DNA of 64,000 bases, from NCBI RefSeq assembly GCF_022565775.1, contig NZ_JAIUMC010000004.1:1-64000 (forward strand). The letters are read 5' to 3'. The position numbers were made by a program, and so were the translations under genes. Every line of letters begins with the position of its first letter. Position 1 is the first letter of the stretch. The notes beneath the pieces are model-generated. The model saw only the letters and a program-made list of their open reading frames with translations, was not told where the DNA came from and searched no databases. This document shows, piece by piece, positions 30,312 through 39,678 of this stretch. The stretch comes from Natronospirillum sp. GTDB taxonomy: Bacteria; Pseudomonadota; Gammaproteobacteria; Pseudomonadales; Natronospirillaceae.

Positions 30312-31280
30312 ATGACCGATGCCGAGCCCCTCGACGCCTGGAAGCCCGCAGCCTCTTTTGAGGCGCTGCGGCGCCGGGCTTCCCTCTATGCAGATATCCG
30401 GCAGTTTTTCGCTGACCGTGAAGTGCTGGAAGTCGATACGCCGATGCTCAGCGGGGCCATGAATCCGGACCACCAGATCGAATCACTGGCGGTTAATCAT
30501 GCTGACTCGCCACGTTACCTGCATACCTCGCCCGAGTTTCCCATGAAACGTCTGCTGGCGGCTGGCAGCGGTCCGATCTGGCAGCTTTGCCGGGTGTTCC
30601 GCAAGGGCGAAATCGGGCGTCGCCACAACCCCGAGTTCACCATGCTGGAATGGTATCGGCCAGGCTTTGACGAGCATCAGCTGATGCAGGAAGTGACGGC
30701 GTTGCTCGAAGCGGTACAGGGAGGCCCCGTGGCCACTCAGGTAGTGAGCTATCGTGAGGCGTTTCGGCAACAGGCCGGATTTGATCCCTTGGCGATCGAC
30801 CTGGCAGAGCTGCGTCGGCTGACCCGGACGCGCTTTGACTGGTCCGATGACGAAAGGGATTCGATGCTGGACCTGTGGCTGGCCGAGGTAGTTGAGCCTG
30901 GCTTGCCACCCGATGTGCTGACCTACATTCACGCCTGGCCGGACAGCATGGCCGCCCTCGCCCGTATCGAGCCGGACAGAGACAGCGGTGTTCCGGTGGC
31001 ACGGCGGTTCGAGGCTTTCTGGCAGGGAATGGAGTTGGCCAATGGCTACTTTGAACTGACGGATGCTGCCGAGCAGACGCAGCGTTTCGAGCGCGAACAT
31101 CGCCTGCGCGCCCGGGGTCGACAGCATGTCGCCCCCATGGATCGCTACCTGCAGGCAGCTCTGGTTGCCGGGATGCCCGAATGCGCCGGAGTGGCGCTGG
31201 GTGTGGATCGTCTGCTGATGGCATTGACCGGAGAAAAGGACATCCGTCGAGTTTTGGCCTTTCCGGAAGACCGGGCGTGA
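30312..31280 (+). CDS. epmA: EF-P--(R)-beta-lysine ligase EpmA (GenX/PoxA)
   Basis: FFADREVLEVDTPMLSGAMNPDHQIES...YLHTSPEFPMKRLLAAGSGPIWQLCRVFRKGEIGRRHNPEFTMLEWYR...GVALGVDRLLM. Confidence 0.95.
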   Translation: MTDAEPLDAWKPAASFEALRRRASLYADIRQFFADREVLEVDTPMLSGAMNPDHQIESLAVNHADSPRYLHTSPEFPMKRLLAAGSGPIWQLCRVFRKGEIGRRHNPEFTMLEWYRPGFDEHQLMQEVTALLEAVQGGPVATQVVSYREAFRQQAGFDPLAIDLAELRRLTRTRFDWSDDERDSMLDLWLAEVVEPGLPPDVLTYIHAWPDSMAALARIEPDRDSGVPVARRFEAFWQGMELANGYFELTDAAEQTQRFEREHRLRARGRQHVAPMDRYLQAALVAGMPECAGVALGVDRLLMALTGEKDIRRVLAFPEDRA

Positions 31281-31286
31281 AAACGG

Positions 31287-31922
31287 TCAGTCGCTGTTGA
31301 AGCGACGCGCCAGGTGTTCCAGCTTGGCATTGAGTCGTTCTTCCGGATTGCCGCTCTGCACTTCTTTCTCGGCCCCCTGCCATTGCTTGTCCGCTTTGCG
31401 GGGCTCGCTTTTGGCTTTGGGCTTGTCCTTGTCTTTGCCGGAAGCAGAGGCTCCCTTGCCTGATTTCGCCCGCGGCGGCTTGCGGCGCTGTTGCTGGCGT
31501 TCCTGGCGACGTGCGGCGCGACGCGCTTCGATGTCTTCGACTCTCTTTTTCGCGTGCTCGGCATCTTCAGCCGACACTTCTCCCGCTTCGCCATTCAGAT
31601 CAAAGCGCTTGCCGCCGCCGGCCACGGCACGAATGTAGGCCAACTGGCGAACGTAAAAGTTCAGTGCCCGACGAATCTTGGTTTTGGACAGCTTGCCATC
31701 CTCGGCCAGACTCACGTGAATACCGATTTTCAGCGGCTTGGGGGCCTGCAGGTTGAACAAGTCCGGATAGGTCTCGGACAACAGGGCGAAAGCCGCCTTG
31801 TTGGGATGTACCTTGGGCTCGGCAGGGGCTGCAGAGGCCTGCTGCGGGGCTTCAGCGTTCTCGGAAGTATCCTGAACGGTCTGTTCGGCTTGCGCTGCAG
31901 CCTCTGTTTTCGTTTCTGTCAC
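31287..31922 (-). CDS. proQ: ProQ/FinO family RNA chaperone
   Basis: YPDLFNLQAPKPLKIGIHVSL...SKTKIRRALNFYVRQLAYIRAV, basic linker, short C-terminal region. Confidence 0.88.
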   Translation of the reverse strand: MTETKTEAAAQAEQTVQDTSENAEAPQQASAAPAEPKVHPNKAAFALLSETYPDLFNLQAPKPLKIGIHVSLAEDGKLSKTKIRRALNFYVRQLAYIRAVAGGGKRFDLNGEAGEVSAEDAEHAKKRVEDIEARRAARRQERQQQRRKPPRAKSGKGASASGKDKDKPKAKSEPRKADKQWQGAEKEVQSGNPEERLNAKLEHLARRFNSD

Positions 31923-32056
31923 GGGCCTGTTTGCTCGCTTTTGTGGCTCTGGGATGCGGTATCAGTGCAGGATGGCGGCGCCAGCCTACACAGACAGGCC
32001 GCATTCTGCGGGTATCGCTCTGGCCCGTCAACCTCAGTCGTGCAAGAAAGCACCGT

Positions 32057-32953
32057 TCATCTGGTGTCCTGGGCAGACAGTGGTTCGCCTACCTGAACCG
32101 GTTTGCCGGGCGCAAGGGTGTCAGTCCAGGGGTGATCACTGTCCGCGGTCAGCATGACGACGGTGGAGCCGAGCAGGAAGCGCCCCATCTCGTCACCGCG
32201 GCTGAACACCGGCGCATCCTGCGTATAGTCCCAGCGGGCGATCCCGCCCTTGCGCGGCGCCACAGTGCCCGCCCAGGTCGTGGCGATACTGGCCACGATC
32301 ATGGCGCCGACCAGCACCAGGGCCGCAGGGCCCTGGGCGGTGTCAAATTCGCAGACCACCCGCTCATTTCGTGCAAACAGTGCCGGCACCCGCTCTGTGG
32401 TGGTCGGATTCACGCTGAACAGCCGACCCGGGACGAAAGTCATGCGGCGCAGCGTTCCGGCAAACGGCATGTGGATACGGTGATAATCGCGCGGCGACAG
32501 ATACAGGGTGGCAAATCGGCCCTGGTCATACTCCGTCGGACCGGTCGGGCTGCGACCGAGCAGAGCAGCCGTGGTGAACTGGTGGCCCTTGGCCTGAAAG
32601 ATCGTCCCCTGGTCAATCCGGCCCGCCTGGCTGACGGCACCATCCACCGGACAGATCATTGTGTCCGCGGGCCACTGGGCAGCTTGGGCCAGCGGCCGCA
32701 CCTCGGGGCGCAGCGGGCGGGTGAAAAATTCGTTGAAACTGCTGTAGGCCTCGGGTTCGGGCTGCACGGCTTCACTCATGTCGACCTTGAAGCGGCGGGC
32801 AAAGCCGCGGATCAGCCATTGGGCGAGCCAGCGCCGTTCGCTGTGGGCAAGGCGTCCGACAAGACGACTCAAACCATGATGAGGTAGACTGTATTGCAGG
32901 GCAACGAAGAGCGACTTGAGCATGGGGTCGTCCCGATAATCGATTGGTAACAA
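32057..32953 (-). CDS. psd: Phosphatidylserine decarboxylase proenzyme
   Basis: LPHHGLSRLVGRLAHSERRWL...FNEFFTRPLRPEVRP...CPVDGAVSQAG...MGRFLLGSTVVML (pyruvoyl-forming LGST). Confidence 0.95.
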   Translation of the reverse strand: MLPIDYRDDPMLKSLFVALQYSLPHHGLSRLVGRLAHSERRWLAQWLIRGFARRFKVDMSEAVQPEPEAYSSFNEFFTRPLRPEVRPLAQAAQWPADTMICPVDGAVSQAGRIDQGTIFQAKGHQFTTAALLGRSPTGPTEYDQGRFATLYLSPRDYHRIHMPFAGTLRRMTFVPGRLFSVNPTTTERVPALFARNERVVCEFDTAQGPAALVLVGAMIVASIATTWAGTVAPRKGGIARWDYTQDAPVFSRGDEMGRFLLGSTVVMLTADSDHPWTDTLAPGKPVQVGEPLSAQDTR

Positions 32954-32998
32954 AACGCGGGGGATAGCCTACAGGGTCGCCCGAATACAGGCAATTGC

Positions 32999-34027
32999 AT
33001 GGCTAAAAGAAACCTCTCCAGGCGCCAGTTGGCGCGTATCCGGCACACCCAGCATGAGCGGCAGCGACGCTCCGAAAAACGTGCTGATGATATCGAGAAA
33101 GCGCTCAGTGCCGGAGAACTGGGTGAGGAGCGCCGGGGGCGTGTGCATGCCCATTATGGCGCTACCCTGGATATCGAGGACACCGGTACGGGTGACCTGG
33201 TCCGCTGTCACCAGCGGGCCAACCTGCCGGCGCTGGTGACCGGCGACTGGGTGACCTGGCGTCCCGGCAGCGGTGAAACCGGCATTGTCGTGGCTCAGGA
33301 GTCGCGCACCAGTCTGCTGGCGCGTCCGGATCTGCGTGGCAATATGCGCCCGGTGGCGGCCAACATCGACCAGATGATGGTTGTGTTTTCCTGCTCTCCG
33401 GCGACCCCGGTGGCGTTGCTCGACCGCTATCTGGTGGCAGCGGCGCTGTCCGACATCCAGCCGGTGTTGCTGCTGAACAAATCGGATCTGCTGTCGGCCG
33501 ATGATCCCTACCAGCAGTTTCTGCGCGACTACGAAGCGCTGGGTTATCCTACTTTGCTGCTCAGCGCGCTGGAACCGCTGGACGAGACGCTGGTGCCGCA
33601 TCTGCAGGAGCGCACCAGTGTGTTTGTCGGCCAGTCCGGGGTTGGCAAGTCCTCGCTGATCAATCAACTGCTCGGAGAATCCATCTCCGTGCAGACCGTG
33701 TCGGAAGCCACCGGCAAGGGCCGCCATACGACCACCCGGGCGGAGCTCTACCATATGCCGGGCGGCGGCGCCCTGATCGATTCACCGGGTATCCGGGAAT
33801 TCGGCCTGTGGCATATTCCGCCCGAAGACGTGGTGGCCGGTTTCCCCGAGTTTCATCCCTGGCTTGGCCAATGTCGTTTTCGGGACTGTCGCCACCTGGA
33901 GGAGCCGGGCTGCGCGCTGCGCCAGGCAGTGACAGAGGGCAAGGTGCTGGCGCGACGACTGAAGAGCTACCACACTATCCTGGCGTCGCTGGGCGAAGCC
34001 AACCCGTTTCAGCAATTTGCCGAATAG
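32999..34027 (+). CDS. rsgA: Ribosome small subunit-dependent GTPase A
   Basis: VFVGQSGVGKSSLINQL, TTTRAELYHMPGGGALIDSPGIREFGLWH, zinc ligands in CRFRDCRHLEEPGCAL. Confidence 0.95.
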   Translation: MAKRNLSRRQLARIRHTQHERQRRSEKRADDIEKALSAGELGEERRGRVHAHYGATLDIEDTGTGDLVRCHQRANLPALVTGDWVTWRPGSGETGIVVAQESRTSLLARPDLRGNMRPVAANIDQMMVVFSCSPATPVALLDRYLVAAALSDIQPVLLLNKSDLLSADDPYQQFLRDYEALGYPTLLLSALEPLDETLVPHLQERTSVFVGQSGVGKSSLINQLLGESISVQTVSEATGKGRHTTTRAELYHMPGGGALIDSPGIREFGLWHIPPEDVVAGFPEFHPWLGQCRFRDCRHLEEPGCALRQAVTEGKVLARRLKSYHTILASLGEANPFQQFAE

Positions 34028-34045
34028 AACAGGGAGCGTGAAACC

Positions 34046-34558
34046 ATGTCCGAGGACGACAAGCCGCAATCAGAGTCAGGCACCCGCCGTTTCGAGTCAA
34101 TTGAAGGCGCGCGAGACCAACTGTTGGACGTGATGGCTCGCGCCCGGGATACCCTCTGGATCATGACGCCGAATCTCTGGCCAGCGCTGTTCGATGAGGT
34201 TGAGGTTGTCACTGCCATCAAGGATCTGGCGCTGCGCCATCAGCGCGTGCAGATCAACATCCAGGTTGCCGAGGTGCGCCACTGGCAGTCGGACGGGCAT
34301 CGCTGGCTGCCGCTGATCCAGCGCTTGCCAAGCCGCTTTGACGTACGTCAGTATCAGCGCGACTACTGGGAGCGCAATGGCTACAGTGAGCACCGCGTAT
34401 TTGCCGATCGACAACTGGCCTGGTGCGCCCAGTCCGAAGCGCCCCCTGCAGGCTTCAGTCATCTGGACGACGCCGGCCTGGTCAGGGTCTGGCAGGGCGA
34501 GTTTACCCAGCATCACAAATTCACGCAGGAGCCCAGCCGCCTGCGCCGGCTCACTTGA
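34046..34558 (+). CDS. Conserved hypothetical protein (PLD-like fold family) between rsgA and orn
   Basis: 170-aa ORF in conserved orientation: FESIEGARDQLLDVMARARDTLWIMTPNLWPALFDEVEVV...FTQHHKFTQEPSRLRRLT. Confidence 0.7.
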   Translation: MSEDDKPQSESGTRRFESIEGARDQLLDVMARARDTLWIMTPNLWPALFDEVEVVTAIKDLALRHQRVQINIQVAEVRHWQSDGHRWLPLIQRLPSRFDVRQYQRDYWERNGYSEHRVFADRQLAWCAQSEAPPAGFSHLDDAGLVRVWQGEFTQHHKFTQEPSRLRRLT

Positions 34559-34585
34559 ACCCCCAATGCAGTTACAGGAAGACAC

Positions 34586-35128
34586 ATGAACAAAGACACC
34601 AACCTGGTCTGGATCGATTTGGAGATGACCGGTCTGGACCCGGAGAAAGAGCGCATCATCGAGATCGCCACCATCGTCACCGATGACCAATTGAACATTC
34701 TCGCCGAAGGCCCGGAGCTGGTCATTCATCAGCCCCAGGGCCTGCTTGATGCCATGGATGAATGGTGTGTACGCCATCACGGCGAATCCGGGCTGACGCA
34801 ACGGGTTATCGAAAGCCGGGTGACCGAAGCCGAGGCGGAAGCGGCAACGCTGAAGTTCCTGCAGAAGTGGGTCACACCCGGGCGCTCACCGCTGGCCGGC
34901 AACACCATCGGTCAGGATCGGCGCTTTCTGGTCAAGTACATGCCGAAGCTCGAAGCCTTTGTGCATTACCGGAACCTTGATGTGTCCACGCTGAAAATTC
35001 TGGCCAAGCTTTGGAAGCCGGAGATTGTTGACGGTTTCAAGAAGAAGAACGCGCATCGTGCACTGGATGATATCAAGGAGAGCATCGAAGAGCTGCGCTA
35101 CTATCGCACACACTTTATCGATGCCTGA
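34586..35128 (+). CDS. orn: Oligoribonuclease
   Basis: [28 protein letters not shown]...[16 protein letters not shown]...[19 protein letters not shown]. Confidence 0.97.
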   Translation: MNKDTNLVWIDLEMTGLDPEKERIIEIATIVTDDQLNILAEGPELVIHQPQGLLDAMDEWCVRHHGESGLTQRVIESRVTEAEAEAATLKFLQKWVTPGRSPLAGNTIGQDRRFLVKYMPKLEAFVHYRNLDVSTLKILAKLWKPEIVDGFKKKNAHRALDDIKESIEELRYYRTHFIDA

Positions 35129-35140
35129 GAAAGCGAAAAC

Positions 35141-35162
35141 GGAGGCCCCGAATGGGGCCTCC
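35141..35162. terminator. Strong hairpin between convergent orn and OMP genes
   Basis: GGAGGCCCC-gaat-GGGGCCTCC; minus-strand side followed by GTTTTC. Confidence 0.7.
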
Positions 35163-35176
35163 GAGGGTTTCAGTCC

Positions 35177-36517
35177 TCAGAAATCGTATGAAATCTGGGC
35201 ATGAGTCGTCAGTGCATTGTTCACACCGGCGGTGAACAGGGCCTGGTTGACCACAAAGCGCGCGTGCAGACGATCCACCACTTCGCGCTCAAAGCCGATT
35301 CTGGCTTGCGGGTTGCTGATACCCCAGTTGGTACTGGCGTTGGTGATTTCCTCGGCTTCTTCTTCGCCGGCATTCCAGGAGTAATTGGCCTGACTGTTGT
35401 GGCTGAATAGGTTGTCCGAGACGCTGGCCGCCCAGGAAGTCCGGTCGGAACTGGAGAACTCCAGACCCATGGCGAACGGCATACGATACCGCACATAGTC
35501 GACGTAATCTTCAGACTCGTTACCGTCCAGTTGATTCTCGAAGCCGATAGTGGCTGAGGTCCGGGTCAGACCGAGCGATGTGGTGATTCGGGTGCGATTG
35601 TTGACAAACCGCTCATGGGAACCCACCAGGCCGAAAGACAGCCGGGTTTGAATATTCACCTGATCGGTAAATTCATTGTCATCATCTTCAGCTTCGGTCA
35701 GAAAAGAGGCGGCGGTGCGGCCGATGAAACCCGACACCATGGTGGCCGAATCCGAGTCTTCCAGCGCCGTATACTTGCCGGTGGCCCCGAAGCGCAGGCC
35801 GCTGTCGTGACTGAAGGTGCCCTCGAGATCATTGTTGCCTTCATCGATGGCATTGAAGGACCCGAACGGCATGCCTACCGTGGCCGTTACTTCCAGCGGC
35901 ATGTTGTTGAAAATGAAGCCGGTCGTGATGTTGGTCTCATAGAAACCGCCGGAAAACTCGTCGTCATCATCGCCCTGAACATCGAAGTCATTGCTGCGGC
36001 TGGTGGCGCGCAGATTGAAACGAAGGCCAAGGTCGCCGGCATCCAGTGAGCTGGCCCAGTAGATGTCCGCAATGTTGGTTGGTGCAAAGCTGCCACCCAC
36101 GTCGGGTATTGCGCTGCTGTCCAGGGTGCCGTCGCCGTCGGTGTCGCGCCGGTAGAGGTCGCCGTCAGCGGTCGGGCGCCCCAGGTAGATGCCCATGTTC
36201 TGGCCGAACACCGAGGTCCAGCCACCACCGCTGAAAGCGGCGGTGCCGAACCCGGTCTGGTTGAGTTCGGCACTGTCCTGCAGGTCCAGGCTGTAGGCCG
36301 GGTTGATGATGTGGTTTCTCGAATTGGACAGGGTCAGATAACCCTGCCCCAGCACGGCGCCTTGATAATAGAAAGCATCGCTGTTCCAACCATCCAGTCC
36401 CAGGCCGGGCCCAGGGGTGCCGCCGCCGGCATTTACCCCACCGGGGAGAAAAACATTGGCGTGTGCAGTCGTGGCCAGGGTGGCCAGTGCAATAGAGGTG
36501 GCAAGTAGTCGCTTCAT
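35177..36517 (-). CDS. Predicted outer-membrane beta-barrel protein with an EF-hand-like DTDGDGTLD segment
   Basis: Signal peptide MKRLLATSIALATLATTAHA; Gly/Ser/Asn/Asp-rich amphipathic strands; ends ...ALTTHAQISYDF. Confidence 0.75.
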   Translation of the reverse strand: MKRLLATSIALATLATTAHANVFLPGGVNAGGGTPGPGLGLDGWNSDAFYYQGAVLGQGYLTLSNSRNHIINPAYSLDLQDSAELNQTGFGTAAFSGGGWTSVFGQNMGIYLGRPTADGDLYRRDTDGDGTLDSSAIPDVGGSFAPTNIADIYWASSLDAGDLGLRFNLRATSRSNDFDVQGDDDDEFSGGFYETNITTGFIFNNMPLEVTATVGMPFGSFNAIDEGNNDLEGTFSHDSGLRFGATGKYTALEDSDSATMVSGFIGRTAASFLTEAEDDDNEFTDQVNIQTRLSFGLVGSHERFVNNRTRITTSLGLTRTSATIGFENQLDGNESEDYVDYVRYRMPFAMGLEFSSSDRTSWAASVSDNLFSHNSQANYSWNAGEEEAEEITNASTNWGISNPQARIGFEREVVDRLHARFVVNQALFTAGVNNALTTHAQISYDF

Positions 36518-36637
36518 CGAAACAATCCCTTAAGATGTTGATAAGTGTGATCAGACTATCTTCCTTGAATCGGCTCTGAGAGTGCGCAGGGTCCTTCTGC
36601 TTCTCCGGGCCGCAGACTGGCATAAAACAGGATCAGG

Positions 36638-37723
36638 CTACTTCCCGGCCGCCATTGGCTGTTTTTTGTCCAGCTGCTTGAGTGCCCAGTTTATATGCTC
36701 CTTTACCATTTCGCTACAATCAATGCGCCGTTGGTGCAGGGCGGCCACTGCCTCGGGTCGGGCGGAACCGTTGCCCAGGGCCACGGCCAGATTGCGCAGC
36801 CAGTTCTCATAGCCGGTGCGTCGAATGGCCATGCCTTCGGTGCGCTGCAGGAAGGTCGCTTCATCCCATAGAAAAAGGTCAATCAGGTCGGCCTCATCCA
36901 ATTGGTGGCGCGGCGTAAAGTCGGCTTCCCGGGTGTGCGGGGTGAATTTGGTCCAGGGGCAGAAAATCTGGCAGTCGTCACAGCCGAACACGCGGTTGCC
37001 CATGGGTTGGCGCAGATCTTCCGGAATCGGGCCGTCATGCTCGATGGTCAGATAGCTGATGCAGCGCCGCGCATCCAGTTCCCAGGCGCGGGTAAAGGCA
37101 TTGGTCGGGCAGACATCCAGGCAGCGGGTGCAACTGCCGCAGTGCTGCGTTTCCTGCGGCGGGTCGGGGGGCAGTTCGAGATCGGTGAACAGCTCGCCGA
37201 GAAAAAACCAGGAACCGGCATGCTGATTGAGTACCAGCGTGTGCTTGCCAACCCAGCCCAGTCCGGCATTGCGCGCCATCGCACGCTCCAGTACCGGCGC
37301 ACTGTCGGCAAAAGCCCGATAGCCGAAAGGCCCGATTTCACCTTCCAGCCAGCGTGCCAGTTGCACCAGCCGTTTGCGCATCAGCTTGTGGTAGTCCCGG
37401 CCCAGGGCATAGCGCGCTATGTAGGCCTTCTCGGGATGGTCCAGCAGTTCGGTTGTGCGCACATCCGGCAGATAGTCCAGACGCACGGAAATCACGCTGC
37501 GGGTGCCCGGCACCAGTTGATCGGCATGAAAACGCTTGTCGCCATGCTCGGACAGGAACGCTATGGTGCCGTGCAGGCCCCGGTCCAGCCAGCTCTGAAA
37601 GCGCGGCTTTTCAGCACTGACATCGGTGCCGGTCACTCCGGCGTCAGCGAAACCGAGCTGCTCTGCTTGCTGGCGCAAACGGACCTTGAGGTGTTCGGTA
37701 TCGAGCGCCGCGAGGCGTTTCAT
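36638..37723 (-). CDS. queG: Epoxyqueuosine reductase QueG
   Basis: GWVGKHTLVLNQHAGSWFFLGELFTDLELP, CGSCTRCLDVCPTNA and CDDCQIFCPW Fe-S motifs. Confidence 0.95.
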   Translation of the reverse strand: MKRLAALDTEHLKVRLRQQAEQLGFADAGVTGTDVSAEKPRFQSWLDRGLHGTIAFLSEHGDKRFHADQLVPGTRSVISVRLDYLPDVRTTELLDHPEKAYIARYALGRDYHKLMRKRLVQLARWLEGEIGPFGYRAFADSAPVLERAMARNAGLGWVGKHTLVLNQHAGSWFFLGELFTDLELPPDPPQETQHCGSCTRCLDVCPTNAFTRAWELDARRCISYLTIEHDGPIPEDLRQPMGNRVFGCDDCQIFCPWTKFTPHTREADFTPRHQLDEADLIDLFLWDEATFLQRTEGMAIRRTGYENWLRNLAVALGNGSARPEAVAALHQRRIDCSEMVKEHINWALKQLDKKQPMAAGK

Positions 37724-37822
37724 AAGCGTAAAATACCTGTCCTGTTATTGGATCGTCGGGCTGTTTGACAGTAAAACTAATGATACACTCCGCTCGATAA
37801 TGGAGCGACCTACACGTCCGAA

Positions 37823-38353
37823 ATGCCAGATTTTCCGGTTAAAACAGATCCGATACGCCTGGGGGGTGAATCCGCCACGCTGGCGCTGGGCGAATGCCTG
37901 GCCATTGGCGTCAGGGCTCAGCCGCCACAGGAACGGGGTATTCTGGTGTACCTTGACGGTGATCTGGGCGCCGGCAAGACCACGTTGATGCGCAGCTACC
38001 TGCAGGGCCTGGGCTGGCGTGGCCGGGTCAAGAGCCCCACCTACACACTGGTTGAGCCCTATGAGTTTGACGGTTTTCAGGTGTATCATTTCGATCTGTA
38101 CCGTTTGGGTTCGCCGGAAGAGCTGGAATTCATGGGTGTGCGAGACTATCTGGCCGCAGACAGCCAGTGCTTTGTTGAGTGGCCCGCACAGGGGCGGGGT
38201 GTTCTTCCCCCTGCTGATCTGGTTCTGCATCTGGAGCCTGCCGGTGAGGCAGAGCAGGACCGGTTGCTGACGGCAACCGCCATGGATGTCAGGGCACAGC
38301 CCTGGCTGGAGTCGCTCAACACCTGGATGCAGGGAGGCGTTGCAGCGTCATGA
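37823..38353 (+). CDS. tsaE: tRNA threonylcarbamoyladenosine biosynthesis ATPase TsaE
   Basis: VYLDGDLGAGKTTLMRSYLQGLGWRGRVKSPTYTLVEPYEF...YHFDLYRL. Confidence 0.95.
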   Translation: MPDFPVKTDPIRLGGESATLALGECLAIGVRAQPPQERGILVYLDGDLGAGKTTLMRSYLQGLGWRGRVKSPTYTLVEPYEFDGFQVYHFDLYRLGSPEELEFMGVRDYLAADSQCFVEWPAQGRGVLPPADLVLHLEPAGEAEQDRLLTATAMDVRAQPWLESLNTWMQGGVAAS

Positions 38354-39678
38354 TGAAACGCCTGTCGGTTGTCCTTGTATTGCTGGTCTTCTCTGCTGCA
38401 GCGCTGGCCAACTCCGTCACCAATGTCAGGCTCTGGCAGGCACCCGATCACACACGGATCGTGTTTGACCTGAGCAACGAAGTGGACCACCGGGTATTCA
38501 CCCTGAGCAACCCCGACCGCGTCGTGGTCGACATGACCGGCACTACGCTCGGCGGCTCCTATGCCGACCTTGAGCTGGACGACAGCGGCGTCAGCAGCAT
38601 CCGCTCTGCCCAGCGTGACGATGGCAGCCTGCGCGTGGTGCTGGATCTGGACAGTGAACTCACACCGCGCAGCTTCGTGCTGCAACCCAACGAACAGTAT
38701 GGCCATCGCCTGGTGGTGGACCTGCAGCGCGACGACCGAACCTCCCCCACTATCGAGGCGGCGCGCGAGGTGCGGCGGGCCGAAACCGACGGTCAGCGTG
38801 ATATCGTCATCGCCATTGATGCCGGTCATGGCGGTGAAGATCCGGGTGCCATTGGCGTGCGCGGCACCTACGAAAAGCATGTGGCCATGGCCATATCGCG
38901 TGAAATGGAACGGCTGATCGAAGACGCCGAAGGCTACACGCCCTTCATGGTGCGTACCGGTGACTACTACATATCACTGGTCCGGCGTCGGCAACTGGCG
39001 CGCGAGGCCAATGCCGACTTTTTCGTATCGGTGCATGCCGATGCCTTTACCAGTTCCCAGCCCTCCGGCGCCTCGGTCTATGCGCTCTCGGATGGCGGCG
39101 CCACCTCTACCATGGCGGAATTTCTGGCCAGCAGCGAGAACCAGGCCGACCGGGTCGGGGGTGTCAGCGGTGTCGACATGCAGGATATGGATGCCATGGT
39201 GCGGGAAGTGATCGTGGATCTCGCCATGACCCATTCCATGCAGGAAGGGTTGTCCATCGGCGAGCAGGTACTGCAACGCATGGGTCAGGTCACCAACCTG
39301 CACCGCAGGCGCGTCGAGCAGGCGGGCTTTGCGGTGCTGAAATCGCCTGACGTGCCCTCGATTCTGGTCGAGGCCGGCTTCATGTCCAATCCGCGTGATG
39401 AGGCGAATCTGGGGTCACAGGCCTATCGACAGCGCCTGGCCAGGGCCGTGTTCGACGGCATCAAGGATTACTTTGACGACAATCCGCCGCCCGGTACCTG
39501 GGTCTATACCCAGCGGCGCAATGCCAACAGTTTTGACAGCTACACCGTGCGCACGGGTGATACCCTTTCCGGTATCGCCACCCGCCATGGTATCTCGGTC
39601 AACCGACTGCGTGAAATCAACAACATGAATTCCGATGTAATCCGCGTCGGCCAGACACTGCGGGTACCCAATGGCTGA
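38350..39678 (+). CDS. amiB: N-acetylmuramoyl-L-alanine amidase with AMIN and LysM domains
   Basis: AMIN N-terminus; [48 protein letters not shown]-terminal Lys[30 protein letters not shown]. Confidence 0.93.
   Translation: MMKRLSVVLVLLVFSAAALANSVTNVRLWQAPDHTRIVFDLSNEVDHRVFTLSNPDRVVVDMTGTTLGGSYADLELDDSGVSSIRSAQRDDGSLRVVLDLDSELTPRSFVLQPNEQYGHRLVVDLQRDDRTSPTIEAAREVRRAETDGQRDIVIAIDAGHGGEDPGAIGVRGTYEKHVAMAISREMERLIEDAEGYTPFMVRTGDYYISLVRRRQLAREANADFFVSVHADAFTSSQPSGASVYALSDGGATSTMAEFLASSENQADRVGGVSGVDMQDMDAMVREVIVDLAMTHSMQEGLSIGEQVLQRMGQVTNLHRRRVEQAGFAVLKSPDVPSILVEAGFMSNPRDEANLGSQAYRQRLARAVFDGIKDYFDDNPPPGTWVYTQRRNANSFDSYTVRTGDTLSGIATRHGISVNRLREINNMNSDVIRVGQTLRVPNG

Noticed and set aside
31931-32887. 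318-aa plus-strand ORF opposite psd
   Set aside because: Antisense shadow of phosphatidylserine decarboxylase; no recognisable motifs
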